From Phialophora verrucosa (taxonomy: Eukaryota > Ascomycota > Eurotiomycetes > Chaetothyriales > Herpotrichiellaceae), in the NCBI GenBank assembly GCA_002099365.1, contig MSED01000006.1:1922001-1986000 (forward strand): a DNA stretch of 64,000 bases. Reading direction: 5' to 3'. Every line of letters starts with the position of its first letter. Within the stretch, counting starts at the first letter, position 1. A program made the translations under genes and the position numbers. Positions 9,630 to 20,252 of the stretch are shown here, piece by piece. The notes beneath the pieces were generated by a model that saw only the letters and a list, made by a program, of their open reading frames with translations, had not been told where the DNA came from and did not search any database.

Positions 9630-10925
9630 ATGACAGTCCGCTTGTCACTCACCATGTATGCCTTGGTATATATGGCTATGACTTTGGCCCGAGCTGGCTC
9701 GACCCCATTGCCCAGTACAGGGTGGTATAATGCAGAATTGCGACAAAGCCCTCTTCAGCAAACCGACAAAGACACCCCGGTAATGAGCGTCTCTCTAAGC
9801 GAGGACTCGATCCTCGGCATCACCCAAACAGCCATCAACGTGTTCTTACAGTCCAAGCGAGATGACGGCCTGATCCAAGGCCTGACCTACTGGCAAGTCG
9901 CGAATGGCTACACCGCGATCGCCTTGCACGATACCTGGACCGACACGACGACCTTCTCCGACCAGCTCGACGAGCTGATCGGCAAAGTCGCGACCAACCA
10001 GCTGGACTGCATCAACGACATGAACGACGAGTCGATGTGGTGGGCCATCTGTTCCTTGGACATGTTCGACCTCACCCACCAGCCCAAGTACCTGAACATG
10101 TCCCAGGCTATCTGGGAGCATGTCAGCCGCTACGTGATCCCGCACGGCAAATATATCATCAGCGGCGTCGACATGGAGGGCGGGGTCATGTGGTCGAACA
10201 GGACGGCCGAGACGCAGGTCAACGCCATCACCACGGGTCTGTACGCTGAACTGTCGGCCCGGCTATCCCGCTTGCAACGCGATGATGCTGATGAACCGAG
10301 CCGCCGACGGTACCTCTCCGCAGCGATCCGTTCCTTCTCCTGGATTCTGCGCGCCATGTTCGACCCGCACGAACACCTCGTCCTGGACCACATCGACCTG
10401 GCATCCCAACGCACCTACAACTGGACGTTCACCTATACCACGGGCCAAGCCATCGCCGCGTCCGTCGCCATCTACCGCGCCATGCACAACATGCGCGCCA
10501 CGCGCCTCGACCTCATTCAATCGCAGACCGCGGCCGCATACCTCGATCTGGCGTGCACCATGGCGAATACCGCCATGACGCGCGGCGCCTGGGTCGACGG
10601 AACCGGCACGCTCACCGAGCCGGGCGCATACCCTGGCACAGGCCCGAACAGGAAGCAAGCTTACGAGAACGACGACGCCGTCGGCTTCAAGGCCATCTTG
10701 CTCCGAAGTCTGGCCAAGCTGTACAGGGTCCTGCTCCGCGAGGGGTCCCATCCCGAGATGCGGACGCGGCTCCTCGCCTTCATCAACCAGCAGTACCGGA
10801 GTTTGCAGGACAGGGACACGAATGGCAAAGGCCAGTACGGTCCGTGGTGGAGCGGGCCTATGGACCTGCCTACCAGCCATAGTCAGCTTGCGGCCCTAGA
10901 CGTCATGGCTGCGATTCATGCGTGA
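9630..10925 (+). CDS. Secreted GH76-like alpha-1,6-mannanase family protein
   Basis: Single exon, 431 residues from the ATG at 9630. The frame is open further upstream without another plausible ATG, and this start gives a clean signal peptide (hydrophobic ALVYMAMTLARA, residues ~11-22). The body has the repeating helical pattern of the alpha/alpha-barrel GH76 family: YWQVANGYTAIALHDTW, then IND-MNDESMWWAICSLDMFDL at ~128-147, GGVMWSNRTAE, and SFSWILRAMFD. GH76 enzymes cut alpha-1,6-mannan; fungal Dcw1/Dfg5-type members act in cell-wall assembly. The family's catalytic Asp-Asp pair appears here as Asp133-Glu134, so activity is uncertain. There are several NxT/S sites. No C-terminal GPI-like hydrophobic tail is seen, suggesting a freely secreted protein. 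Confidence 0.75.
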   Translation: MTVRLSLTMYALVYMAMTLARAGSTPLPSTGWYNAELRQSPLQQTDKDTPVMSVSLSEDSILGITQTAINVFLQSKRDDGLIQGLTYWQVANGYTAIALHDTWTDTTTFSDQLDELIGKVATNQLDCINDMNDESMWWAICSLDMFDLTHQPKYLNMSQAIWEHVSRYVIPHGKYIISGVDMEGGVMWSNRTAETQVNAITTGLYAELSARLSRLQRDDADEPSRRRYLSAAIRSFSWILRAMFDPHEHLVLDHIDLASQRTYNWTFTYTTGQAIAASVAIYRAMHNMRATRLDLIQSQTAAAYLDLACTMANTAMTRGAWVDGTGTLTEPGAYPGTGPNRKQAYENDDAVGFKAILLRSLAKLYRVLLREGSHPEMRTRLLAFINQQYRSLQDRDTNGKGQYGPWWSGPMDLPTSHSQLAALDVMAAIHA

Positions 10926-11764
10926 TGTGATGCGTGATACGTGATGCTTTGGCAGAGGTGGGACGAGTACATCAGCGAGCGAGTGAGTGAATGAGTGACG
11001 CACCAGCGGAAGTTCTGAACACGAAAACGAGGACAAGCTGGCTTCAACATTCCTCAGACAGAGGATGTGAGCAGGTTTCAGAGACTCCTTCCACGGTGAC
11101 AGCGGGGGGAATCAACAGTCATGCCGCCCGTATGCTCTCGGGCTAGTCTGACAGGTCCTGTAGCCCCGAACGCACCACGGCGACAGAAGGATGGATTTCA
11201 GGATGGATCTCATTCATGATATGATGCAAGCATGGAACGTTTATTTGTCTGGTTCTCTCTGAGGCACCTCTTGCGCCGTGGGCGCCAGAACTTGACTCTC
11301 GAGGGTTGCTTGTATGTATGTACACTTCAGAAGTGGCCCTGAGAAGCGGATCGCTCAATCGTTCCATGGACATCTTTGCCAGAGTGTTTTTTTCTTCTTC
11401 TGCTCACGCTCCTAGGCTGTTGAGCCCTTCTCCGGAGCTTGTACTTTTTCCCCTCTTCCCATCCTTACAGGTGCTCCTCCTCCTCCTCATTCTTCTATAT
11501 CCCATCTACGCCCTCTCCGCGAAGTTGACGAAGGTCCGAGCCACACAGCCTAGGCTGGAAGCTTTCCAATGGAAAGTTTTGACTCGCATCGGACTCGATG
11601 TGTGCGCTTGTCGCTGGTACTTGACTTGGCTTTGGTCTGATCGTGAGTCTAGGCTGATGTGGTGTGAATGTTGTTCGCGCGGAAGAAGGAAATTGAAAAA
11701 CTCTCCTCTCCCACACTCATGCAACTGGTTTCTCTCCTCATCACCGAGTTCTTCACTTCTTCAC
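10926..11764. other. Convergent intergenic region
   Basis: About 840 bp between the GH76-like stop (+) and the CBM48 gene stop (-). It includes a pyrimidine-rich stretch around 11395-11510. No convincing coding sequence, repeat or RNA gene. Confidence 0.45.
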
Positions 11765-12664
11765 CTATCTCCGTCTCTTCTCCACAACGACAACCCTCCT
11801 CTTCTCCTCGCTATGGCCGCTGCTCTTCGACTTGGGCGCCGCGGCAGCCCTCCTCTCAGCCTCCTTGCGGGCACGGGCACGGTGTTCTCTCTCATCCTCA
11901 CTCGACTCTTCCGAGCTGTCATTCGAATCGCACTCGGAAGAGCTGGAGCTCCATCCCCCACATCGCTTGCCGCCACAGTCGAGCTTGACGCGTTGGCCTG
12001 TCCGTGTGACGCCGTAGCGCTCGCAGCGGCAGCTGTGGTCGCTGACGGAGGACATGCTTGAGGGCGACGAGCGGGAGAACGCTGTGCCTGAGGAGGCGCT
12101 GCTGTCGGAGAGCTCAGATGGCGAGGCAGATGATCCGGAGATGCGGTAGCCAGCGAAGCGTTCTTCGAGGTCGTCCACAGGGGAGGTCTCGTAGTCGGCT
12201 TCACGGAGTTGACGGGAGGCGTAAGGCTTGCTTGGCTTGGGATGTTGGATCTTGCCGGGCGAAAGGGCACGGCCCTGTGGGATGTCCCGGCTGTGACGGG
12301 AGGTGGCGACATCGGTCTTGACGGAGGGTCGTGCGGGCTTGCTGTCCTTGTCACCACCCGGAACATCGATGATGTTGAGCTTGCGTCCGGTGGTCTTTTC
12401 GGTCACGAATTCCTTGGCAGGGTCGTGGGAGACGTGATAGCCATCAACGATGTAGTAGTACCAGTAGCGGGAGCCGAGCTTCAGGGCGTTGGAACCTTGG
12501 AAGCGAAAGTTGCCTTTCCAGGAACCGGGCTTGGCGGCGGGATCCTTGACCTCGGACAGGGGGAGTTGAGCCTTGTAGTTGTCCCACGAGCCGAGCAAGT
12601 GGACAGTGCGGACGTTGGGGGAGGTGCGGAGGGAGAATGTGAGTTGGACGGCTGGTGACGACAT
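11765..12664 (-). CDS. CBM48 / AMPK-beta-type glycogen-binding domain protein
   Basis: Single exon, 299 residues; ATG at 12664 (complement), TAG at 11765-11767. The first ~100 residues form an isoamylase-N/AMPK-beta glycogen-binding E-set: QLTFSLRTSPNVRTVHLLGS with WDNY, then a Trp in GSWKGNFRF, then YWYYYIVDGYHVSHDPAKEF and LNIIDVPGG. The rest is disordered: Ser/Lys/Arg-rich, with a small Cys cluster (SCRCERYG...CGGKRCGGW), a poly-Ser/Glu stretch and a very basic C-terminus. No catalytic domain is attached. Similar fungal proteins resemble yeast Mdg1/Crp1, for which roles in signalling or DNA-structure binding have been suggested. Sugar binding is a family property, not shown here. Confidence 0.75.
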   Translation of the reverse strand: MSSPAVQLTFSLRTSPNVRTVHLLGSWDNYKAQLPLSEVKDPAAKPGSWKGNFRFQGSNALKLGSRYWYYYIVDGYHVSHDPAKEFVTEKTTGRKLNIIDVPGGDKDSKPARPSVKTDVATSRHSRDIPQGRALSPGKIQHPKPSKPYASRQLREADYETSPVDDLEERFAGYRISGSSASPSELSDSSASSGTAFSRSSPSSMSSVSDHSCRCERYGVTRTGQRVKLDCGGKRCGGWSSSSSECDSNDSSEESSEDEREHRARARKEAERRAAAAPKSKSSGHSEEKRRVVVVEKRRR

Positions 12665-14584
12665 TTTGTTGTTTTTGTTGTTTTGTTTTGGATTTGGAGG
12701 TGATTAGGTATGTCTGTGGAATCGAGTCAGTTCGGTGGCCACAGAGTGCAGGAACACGTTAGAAACACCTACATGCACTCAAGAAAAGCGACGTCGTTGA
12801 GACTTCTGGACTCGTGGAATGCGTGATATATCGTAAGGCTGCTGTAGAGCTGTATGTCGTAAAGAAAGGCAGTTTCGATTAAAACAGATAGTGATGCTTC
12901 GCAGATGCTGGGAAAAATATGGGTTGATTTGTGCAGATCAAGGAAAACCAAGATCAACGTCCACGTGTGGGTTGGTGAGTGCCGTATAGATCAGAGGTCT
13001 GGAACGGGCAGAGCTTCCGCGACAGATACGAGGATCTAGGAAGGTTTGAGAAAGATGCGTTTAGAACGTGCTAGGATTGACCGGCAATCGTGACGACACT
13101 GCGTGGATTGTTGATGGAAGTAGTGACACTTGATGCTGAAGCAAAGAAGATGTCGAGTGTTGTTGCGCCGTGGTGGGAGGGGCTGGTGTTGATGGCAAGT
13201 CTCGACGGTCGAACACTCCTCCGGAAGAAGTGTTTGGATCTTCGGTTTGCTCTGGTTGAATCAACTGAGCTGGGACCAATAAAAGTTGTTGACAACACAA
13301 AGATTAAGTTGTTGACAAGGCACAGCAAGTCAGGCCTGCGGTAAGTTAGGCAGCGAGAGCTATTAGGTATGGGCTGGAAAGAATGATCGTTGACCGGCAA
13401 CGACGATGGTTTCCTTCAAAGTGATTGATGAAAAGTCTTCTTCGTAAAGGCACCTCTGCAAAGATGGTGTTGGTGTCGGAGATGCGGCGAGTATGAGCAC
13501 AGCTCGTAATGCCACAAGTCGTTGGATGTTGGTGGTTGATATTGAAATTATCGGCTGGAAGTTGACGTCTTTGCCAAAGTCAATAGTGTACCAGACACTA
13601 TCTCTTGCAGAGGAATTAGGAGTAACAACAAAAAAAGAATCTTCAAGAATAGCTCTCAAACCGCACGACCAGAATTAACAAGACTTGCTTGTGTGAAGGA
13701 AGAAGGGAAAGCAGACGCAAGAACGGGATGGGGATGGCAATATTTAGATACGCCAGCATGGTGGAAAGGTCGCCATAGGCATGACCGGTGTGGTCGCAGG
13801 CAATAGTCCTTTCTTGCCCGGGTTGGCCACATGGGAGACGTGTGTGATGCCGCAATGCAGAAGGACAAGTAGGATGCGAAGCCAGGCCAGTGAGATGCAA
13901 GAAATGGAGGCGAGGTCAGAGTCAGGTGGAGGTGAGGGGAGCGTCAGGGCGCTTACAGCGACGAGCTCTCGCCAGGAACGATCGAGCCGCTGGCCACATG
14001 CGGAATGGTGCGAATGCCAGACGGTCGACCTTTCAAGCTGGGCGGTTATGCAAGTGATGATTGGCGTGACGTGCCCAAGCTCTTCCAATCAGTCCATCGC
14101 CGATGCACCCAAGAATAGACGGCACTCCTCGACCCCTCTCGACTATCCATCGTCCACTCTCTCGATGCCGGGAACCCATCATCGTGTTGAATCTAGCGCT
14201 TCGATGTGATAAAGGAAGAGTGCGCATGCAGCAGATGCGCAACGCATCGCTCTCGCCATGCATGAACTATTGAGATTGAGGCGCTCGGATGGCGGGGCGA
14301 CGACAAAAGACACATGTTTACCGATACCGAGCAAGTCGACCTCAACAGGAACGTACGAGTACTCTCTCATGCCAACCAAAGAGTGCATGATGTGTTACCA
14401 CAGAATGAGTTTCCTCCAAAGCTATTGGAACAGTGTCAACGTCTTCTGTACATAGCCGCTGCAGCCCATCCGACCATCCTAGGCGGGCGTTATATGATCA
14501 ATTTCTTGCACCACCCAGAGCATGCCTGCCCACCAGAAGCAAACTATACTTTTCCCCGCTCTAAGACCGTGTGAGAAGACCCCT
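12665..14584. other. Gene-free region upstream of the CBM48 gene
   Basis: About 1.9 kb between the CBM48 start and the carboxypeptidase stop. Frames of 80-140 codons occur on both strands but overlap each other and lack recognisable motifs. Short related words recur, for example GACCGGCAA near 13079 and 13391, and GTTGTTGACAA near 13283 and 13310. I see nothing I can name. Confidence 0.4.
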
Positions 14585-16219
14585 CTAGAACCACTCCTTG
14601 GCTAGCCAGCGGTTGAAGAACTCAAGGCTTGCTTCGGGTTGGTCGAGGGGAACCATATGACCACCTGCATGGATTCTCATGAATGTGAAGTTGCCATGAG
14701 ACTTGACCTCTCCGATCTTTCGCCCATTGCCGTCCAAGCGAAGGTCCTCCATCTCGACCGCGGCAAACTTCTTGTGGTCAGGATACTCAAGCGCCTCCGC
14801 CCACGCCTTGTTGCCGAGCCAGTTGCAAATGAAGTCTGCATCGCCAGCGTAGATAAGGACCGGGATCTTCTCGATGATGCCTGGAACCAATCGATGGAAC
14901 GGTTGCATCCAATCACCCTGGAACAGGAAGTTGCGATTGATATCAAAGTTGCAGGAATCGTACCCGTCAACCTCCACACCCAGAGCTTTCATCACCGATT
15001 GCTGGTTGAGCCATTTGCTGATCCAGCCCAACTCGGGATAACACAGATTGCTGCTGTCCTTGCACTTGCCGCGCACATCGTACACGTTTTGTCCTGTGCG
15101 CTGATAAGGTGCAAGCATGGCGTTGTTACAGTAGATGCTGGCTGGAACGCACGACCACACGCTCTCGCTATTGTAGCAGTTCTCGATCAGGGACTGGCAG
15201 CGGGGAAGTGCATTGTCCATGGCCTGGCAGGATTGTGGGTCGAGGACGGCTGGCCATCCACCATCGCCGCAAGCCATTGGTCGGTAGTACTCGTACTGGG
15301 TGTACCCATCCGTAAGGCCGTTTCCAATCAGGACTGACTTGATGTTGATATTGGTCTTCTTGTGTGATAGGATCTCTGAGGTGAAGACTGGAATGTAGTG
15401 ACCAGCATAGGACTCGCCAGCAATGTGGAAATCCTGCTCGGCATACTCCGGGAATTGCTCGAAGAAGAGGGTCAGCAGGGCATACACGTCCTTGCCCGCG
15501 GCCACCGTGTTGGAGACGCTGGAACTGGAGTACGAATATCCGACATTGACTGGCTGATCCAAGAAGATGACGCTGGCATTGTCGTTCCAAGAATATGGGT
15601 TAGGGACGAGTTCAAGCTTCTCGTTGATGCGCGAAGGGCCCAGCTCGAGGAAGAGGCCAGTCAGCGAAGAGCAGCCAGGGCCTCCATTGAGCCAAAGGAC
15701 AACCGGATCATTCTTCGGATCGTTCCTCGACTCGAAGAACCAGTAAAACAAATGTTTATCATTCTCGTTGTCATCCAGATAACCCGAATATTGCTTGACG
15801 CCAGGGTCGACACCCAACTCGCTGGGGTCAACGCTCTTGACCCGGAGGTCGTATGTGTCCAGCTTCCCGTCGAGGTAGCGCTCTTGCTCGCCGTCGGCAT
15901 TTTCAACCCAGACACCTTGAACATCGGACCCACGGACAATGTGATCCCACTCATGGTCTGGGCGCCGGGTGTGCTTCTTTGGCAGGGAGAAGAAGCTGGC
16001 GGCGCTCATATCTTCGGGATACAGAGCGGCGACCTCATCCCAAATTGCCGCAGCTTCCTCCGTGAGGCCTTGAAGGGCATCTTTGAGATGATGGAGCTGG
16101 CTATCGAGGATGTTTTTGGCTTCGGTAGGGAAGGACTTTGGGAGCTGGAGAGGCTGCTGTTGGGGAGCAATCGCAGCAGAAGCGACTCCCGCCAACAGAG
16201 CGGCGCTGAGAGCTTTCAT
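14585..16219 (-). CDS. cpyA: Vacuolar carboxypeptidase Y (serine carboxypeptidase S10)
   Basis: Single exon, 544 residues from the ATG at 16219 (complement); upstream in-frame codons have no ATG. It starts with a signal peptide (MKALSAALLAGVASA) followed by a ~125-residue propeptide; the QPLQLP segment near residue 22 may act as vacuolar sorting signal by analogy with yeast CPY. The mature part begins around the LGVDPGVKQYSGYLD motif. Visible S10 hallmarks are the WLNGGPGCSS oxyanion motif (~176-185), nucleophile Ser270 in GESYAGHY, the catalytic Asp in YAGDADFICNW (~457-467) and catalytic His521 in HAGGHMVP. The many Cys residues between ~317 and 425 fit the conserved disulfides. Size and motif spacing match fungal CpyA closely. 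It releases C-terminal residues from peptides in the vacuole. Confidence 0.95.
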   Translation of the reverse strand: MKALSAALLAGVASAAIAPQQQPLQLPKSFPTEAKNILDSQLHHLKDALQGLTEEAAAIWDEVAALYPEDMSAASFFSLPKKHTRRPDHEWDHIVRGSDVQGVWVENADGEQERYLDGKLDTYDLRVKSVDPSELGVDPGVKQYSGYLDDNENDKHLFYWFFESRNDPKNDPVVLWLNGGPGCSSLTGLFLELGPSRINEKLELVPNPYSWNDNASVIFLDQPVNVGYSYSSSSVSNTVAAGKDVYALLTLFFEQFPEYAEQDFHIAGESYAGHYIPVFTSEILSHKKTNINIKSVLIGNGLTDGYTQYEYYRPMACGDGGWPAVLDPQSCQAMDNALPRCQSLIENCYNSESVWSCVPASIYCNNAMLAPYQRTGQNVYDVRGKCKDSSNLCYPELGWISKWLNQQSVMKALGVEVDGYDSCNFDINRNFLFQGDWMQPFHRLVPGIIEKIPVLIYAGDADFICNWLGNKAWAEALEYPDHKKFAAVEMEDLRLDGNGRKIGEVKSHGNFTFMRIHAGGHMVPLDQPEASLEFFNRWLAKEWF

Positions 16220-16717
16220 GGTGAGGGTAGAGGTTCGATCGAACAAGTTCGTGTACCTAGCCAGTTAAGGCGGCAGCGAATGTCGATCTTGTCAGATGGC
16301 TGGGATGGTCCCAACAGATAAGCAACCCGTCGAGCTTCAAGCTGAACCGGGATCGCGGGAAGGCAGTTTGGAGAAGAGATGCAGTGATAGAAGAACGGGA
16401 TAGAGACGGTCGAGGAAGGGGAAGATAAGCTGCACCTTGAGACTGTGACTCGTAATGTCGGAGCCTGTCGTGCCTGGTTAACAGGACAACACATGGCCGG
16501 TTTTGAGGACCCCATGGTGACGTGCCTGATTGACCCACGTGATCCCCGCCAACAGCCACCGTCGGCCTGCAGCCCAGCCAGGAAGCTAAGCCGAATATTA
16601 GTCTCCCCAATCTCTTGGCGCGCACTAAGCCGCGGGCCTCAATTTTCATCGATTGGCAACTTCGTGCGGACAGACCTCAGCCTTTCGACGATACGAACAA
16701 CGAGAGATTCGCCCATC
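16220..16717. promoter_or_regulatory. Divergent promoter region of carboxypeptidase Y and RPS18
   Basis: The 498 bp separate the two ATGs. No TATA box is obvious on the ribosomal side. The stretch contains CCAC/GTGG-rich and CTCGAC-like words but no motif I can assign to a factor. The short spacing makes a shared regulatory region likely by position alone. Confidence 0.4.
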
Positions 16718-17297
16718 ATGTCTCTCGTTTCAGGGGAGAAGTCGAACTTTCAGTTCATCCTGCGACTGTTGAACACCGTTCGTCCTTCTCGCTCCCCACG
16801 ACTCGGTGTCTGGCTGACAAAAATCTACAGAACGTCGATGGCAAGCAGAAGATCATGTACGCCTTGACTCGAATCAAGGGTGTCGGTCGGCGCTACTCCA
16901 ACCTTGTCTGCAAGAAAGCCGATGTCGATTTGAACAAGCGGTACGTCTACACTCGCACGATGACAAAGTGGAAGGGAGGGGTCTAATTCGAGATTGTAGC
17001 GCCGGTGAAATCACCTCGGAAGAACTCGAGCGAATCGTTACCATCATCCAAAATCCTACGCAATACAAGATCCCCTCGTGGTTCCTCAACAGACAGCGGG
17101 ATATCGTCGACGGCAAAGATTCCCAGGTCCTGGCAAACGGCATGGAAAGCAAGCTGCGTGAGGATCTGGAGCGTCTCAAGAAGATCCGTGCCCATCGTGG
17201 TCTTCGTCACTACTGGGGTCTCCGGGTCAGAGGTCAACATTCCAAAACTACCGGCAGAAGAGGTCGCACTGTTGGTGTCAGCAAGAAGAAGGGTTAA
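16718..17297 (+). CDS. rps18: 40S ribosomal protein S18 (uS13), 3 exons
   Basis: Exons are 16718-16777, 16831-16940 and 17000-17297. Intron 1 (16778-16830) starts GTTCGT, carries a GGCTGAC branch and ends CTACAG. Intron 2 (16941-16999) starts GTACGT and ends TTGTAG. Phases match (ACC|AAC; CG|C). The spliced protein of ~155 residues begins MSLVSGEKSNFQFILRLLNT, continues NVDGKQKIMYALTRIKGVGR, and ends HSKTTGRRGRTVGVSKKKG. These are hallmark sequences of eukaryotic S18, the homologue of bacterial S13, which sits in the 40S head and contacts the P-site tRNA and the large subunit. Length and sequence match the family throughout. Confidence 0.97.
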
Positions 17298-18571
17298 GCG
17301 TTCTGCCTTTTGCGTAGTGGTGGCATGGCGTGGATGGAATGGCCTGTCTCAAAAGACCCAGCAAAACAAATTGGGGTGCAGCGGATGCTTTTTCCTCCCA
17401 ATGAGCGCCAGCAAAGCAGATTCGGCATGGCTGGAGTTTTACAGCCGGTGCAACGATAACACAAGTACTCGGTCAAGTGCGACGGACATGTGCCTCGGAG
17501 CCCAAGGAATACCACAATTTCAATGTATCACGGATAGCTTTTTCCTTCCTGCACCTCGTGAGTGGGTTCCTGTTCCTGCTTTGAGGCTGTTCTTCATGTT
17601 GTGCAAGGCGGCGGTGGTGGTCCCCTGGAGGACAGCTTGGTAGGAGGTACTGTAGTAGGTGGCAGTCTTCGTCCACATCCCAGGTCCATAGGAACTGTCT
17701 GTACCAGCTCCCGCCCCAACCCTGCCCACGCATTGTCCTAGCCCACACCGCAAGCTCCAACGCATGGGCAAGCATTCGCACGTGTCCGGTCGCTGTTGAA
17801 GATTACACAGTATAGGTTGGCCGTACGGATGCCTCCTGCAAGATACAATTCTCATGTCTAACCGTTCTTCCTTTGCAACTGCGTCGACTTTGTTCTATTG
17901 AGGAACCGGCCACCGCCAACTTCGGTCTCATGATATGTTCACCAGTCGGCTTCCAAATTTCGGAGCCTCCAGTATGGCACCGACTGGCTGATGATGCAGG
18001 TTTCCGATTCAGGAGGGGCTTCGGTGCAGTCGGGTCCAGAATCTGGATCTTGGTATTGGTACCTCCATCATCGCTTTTTTTAAGCTACCGTCCGCCAGTC
18101 TTGTGTAACACATGGACGTTTATTTCTGGCACCTAGACGAGAAATTTCCGAGAGGCTGGCGCCGCCAACCCCATACTTGCGAGCACGACCGGATAAGCGG
18201 TCGGCTGATATGGCATCATACGCTACAGACGTGCAAGGGACCGGGCGGTGCATGCCACCTTCTTCCCAGGAAGATCGAGCATAGATCGAGCTATATTCCA
18301 GAAATGACTGACCATTACTGCAATGTTTCAGTTCCAACTCCGCCCAGCAGTGTTCTGGAAGGACGCTGTGCAGAGTGGGCGGTGTCGAACGTACGTCACC
18401 TTGCTTTGTGCAGCCAACATTGAATGGAGAAAGAAGGCACAACACTAGGTTGTTGGTTGTCCGTACCTCTTCCAGAAAGCCAAGATGAACCCAAAGACCG
18501 CCCTAGGAAGAGAACAACAGAGGTGGATTTGAAAGGCCGAGTGGTAAAGGATGCAGGTCCATAGACGGAGC
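17298..18571. other. Intergenic region, no gene seen
   Basis: About 1.3 kb after RPS18. Open frames are short, and their composition differs between strands without any protein-like pattern. Presumably it holds the RPS18 3' UTR and the upstream control region of the small secreted protein gene. Confidence 0.45.
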
Positions 18572-18700
18572 TATAAGACTTCACCCTCTTCTCACTTCAC
18601 TCATTCCTTCCTTTCTCTTCATCTCACTTTGCCTTGCCTCTAGTAAAGTCACAATAAGTTGCTAGCACAACAGTGCCGTCCGCCTCGAACAGACACCATC
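18572..18700 (+). promoter_or_regulatory. Core promoter and CT-rich leader of the small secreted protein gene
   Basis: A TATAAG word at 18572-18577 lies 124 bp upstream of the ATG. It is followed at once by a strongly pyrimidine-rich tract (about 18580-18640). TATA-like element plus CT-rich tract is the usual arrangement at strongly or inducibly expressed genes of filamentous fungi. The transcription start is not known. Confidence 0.45.
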
Positions 18701-19360
18701 ATGGCTATCCTCCTCGCTTCCGTCACTCTCATCGCTCTCCTCCTTGTATGCACGACCGCGGCATTTTCGGGCAACTTTGAGCTCACCAACCTCGTCGTTT
18801 CATCACCCTTCCAAGCCGACCCCTATTCAATCGAGAGCACCTATGTTGAATGTGAGTCCCATGACCTATAATTGCAGCTCCCTCTGGCATGCGAGTCTGA
18901 CCTTCACTGGCAAACAGTCGACTTCTGTGACCAAGATACACCGGAGGTCGGGTCCACACACTGCGGAGTTCAATGGGCCGTTGGCTTAAGCCCACCGAAA
19001 ACCAGCCCCAACACCTGCGACAACACCAGCTACAGTGTGACTGTCACCTCGTGGTTCGGTGTGGCCAATCTCTCGTTGAAACTGGGTCACCAGTACATCG
19101 ACAACAGGTCCGCTCTCACCTCTGATACACGCGCACACTCTCTCTGCCTTTCTCTCTCTTTCTCATGCCCAAAAAGTCGTACACAACTGACCCTTTGAGA
19201 CAGCGTCGGCGAGGCCCCGTACAATGTCCTGAGCAAATACGCCAACTTCAACCTCACCTACCCGCATACTCCATTCTACGAATGTGACATGTCCAACGCC
19301 GAATGCAAGAGCTGCGACGGAGAGACCATCATCGCCAACGTCACGTCCGTGGTCGCTTGA
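18701..19360 (+). CDS. Small secreted cysteine-containing protein (3 exons), function unknown
   Basis: Exons are 18701-18851, 18918-19107 and 19204-19360. Intron 1 (GTGAGT..AACAG, branch CTGAC) joins T|TC. Intron 2 (GTCCGC..GACAG, branch CTGAC, weaker donor) joins AG|C. The total is divisible by three and gives 165 residues. It opens with a strong signal peptide (MAILLASVTLIALLLVCTTA). The mature part has six cysteines, arranged as three spaced single Cys (DFCDQ, HCGVQ, NTCDN) and a C-terminal cluster (ECDM, ECKS, SCDG), plus several N-glycosylation sequons (CDNTSY, NLSL, NLTY, NVTS). There is no TM segment or GPI-like tail. Size, signal and even Cys count resemble fungal effector-like or wall-associated proteins. 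I do not recognise the family. Confidence 0.7.
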
Positions 19361-20252
19361 GCTGTCGGACCCGGGTCCAGAGCTCAAACCGCCATGAAAA
19401 GCACCACATATGTCACGAGTCGCGAGGTTCAGAGAAAGCAAAAAGATGTCGTTGATAATGACTGCAGGTACTCTGTATGGGCGGGCCAATCGACATTGCA
19501 AAACATGCCAGGTGGATTAATGCATATGTACCTCGTAATAATGGAGGGAAGAAAACGAAACAAGGTTCCATAGTCAAAGTATCGATTAGCGCTGGGATTG
19601 TGCGGACAAACGCGGGGATAATTGCTCCGTACAGAGATGTCGAGATATTCCTGTGACACCCCATGATATGAGAACCATGTCAAAAGACCAACAGTCGGAG
19701 ACACCTAATGTGAGAAAAACTCAAAGTGAGGAATCAGCCGAACTCTTTCGTTCTGGATCCCAGTTCTGTTTCTGTTCACGTCAAGCCGAATTTCCCGAAA
19801 CAAGAGACAGTGAATGAGAAAACCGACACATCGTCCAAGCACAACTTCGGTACGGAGGACATAGTCGGTGCATACGCGTGCATATTATCATTTTGGTATC
19901 ACGCGGAAATGGCAGCATCCCCGCTATGTTCGCTCATTACAAGCTGTACTGTGCAAGTGCAGAAGTACGAGGTACAGAGTCAATTGACATTCAAACGCGG
20001 AGTTTCGTCAAGCTAGAACCGCCACCTCAAAGCGTCAAATCTCGCCCTCTCCTCCTCGACATGGACCAAAGTGGCATCTGAAAAAGGCTCGGTTTGAGAA
20101 CTCGCCGCTTTCACTGCTGCGACCATGAGAACCCACGGCTGCGATTTTGCGACCACAACAGTCATGGGGTAGGTAGCCAGCCTTCCATTACACCGTGATT
20201 ACTGCTCCCTCGGTCTCCGTGACCATGATCCTGATCCTGATCCTGTCCAAGC
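19361..20252. other. Convergent intergenic region
   Basis: About 890 bp between the small secreted protein stop (+) and the AceTr gene stop (-). No coding region or RNA gene supported. A short tandem CTGATC repeat lies near 20229-20242. Confidence 0.45.

Noticed and set aside
11306..12061. 251-codon plus-strand frame with hydrophobic stretches
   Set aside because: About half of it is antisense to the CBM48 gene and the rest is pyrimidine-rich spacer. The apparent TM segments come from CTC/CTT runs.
15398..16321. 307-codon open frame on the plus strand
   Set aside because: Antisense to carboxypeptidase Y, which has every S10 motif; this frame has none.
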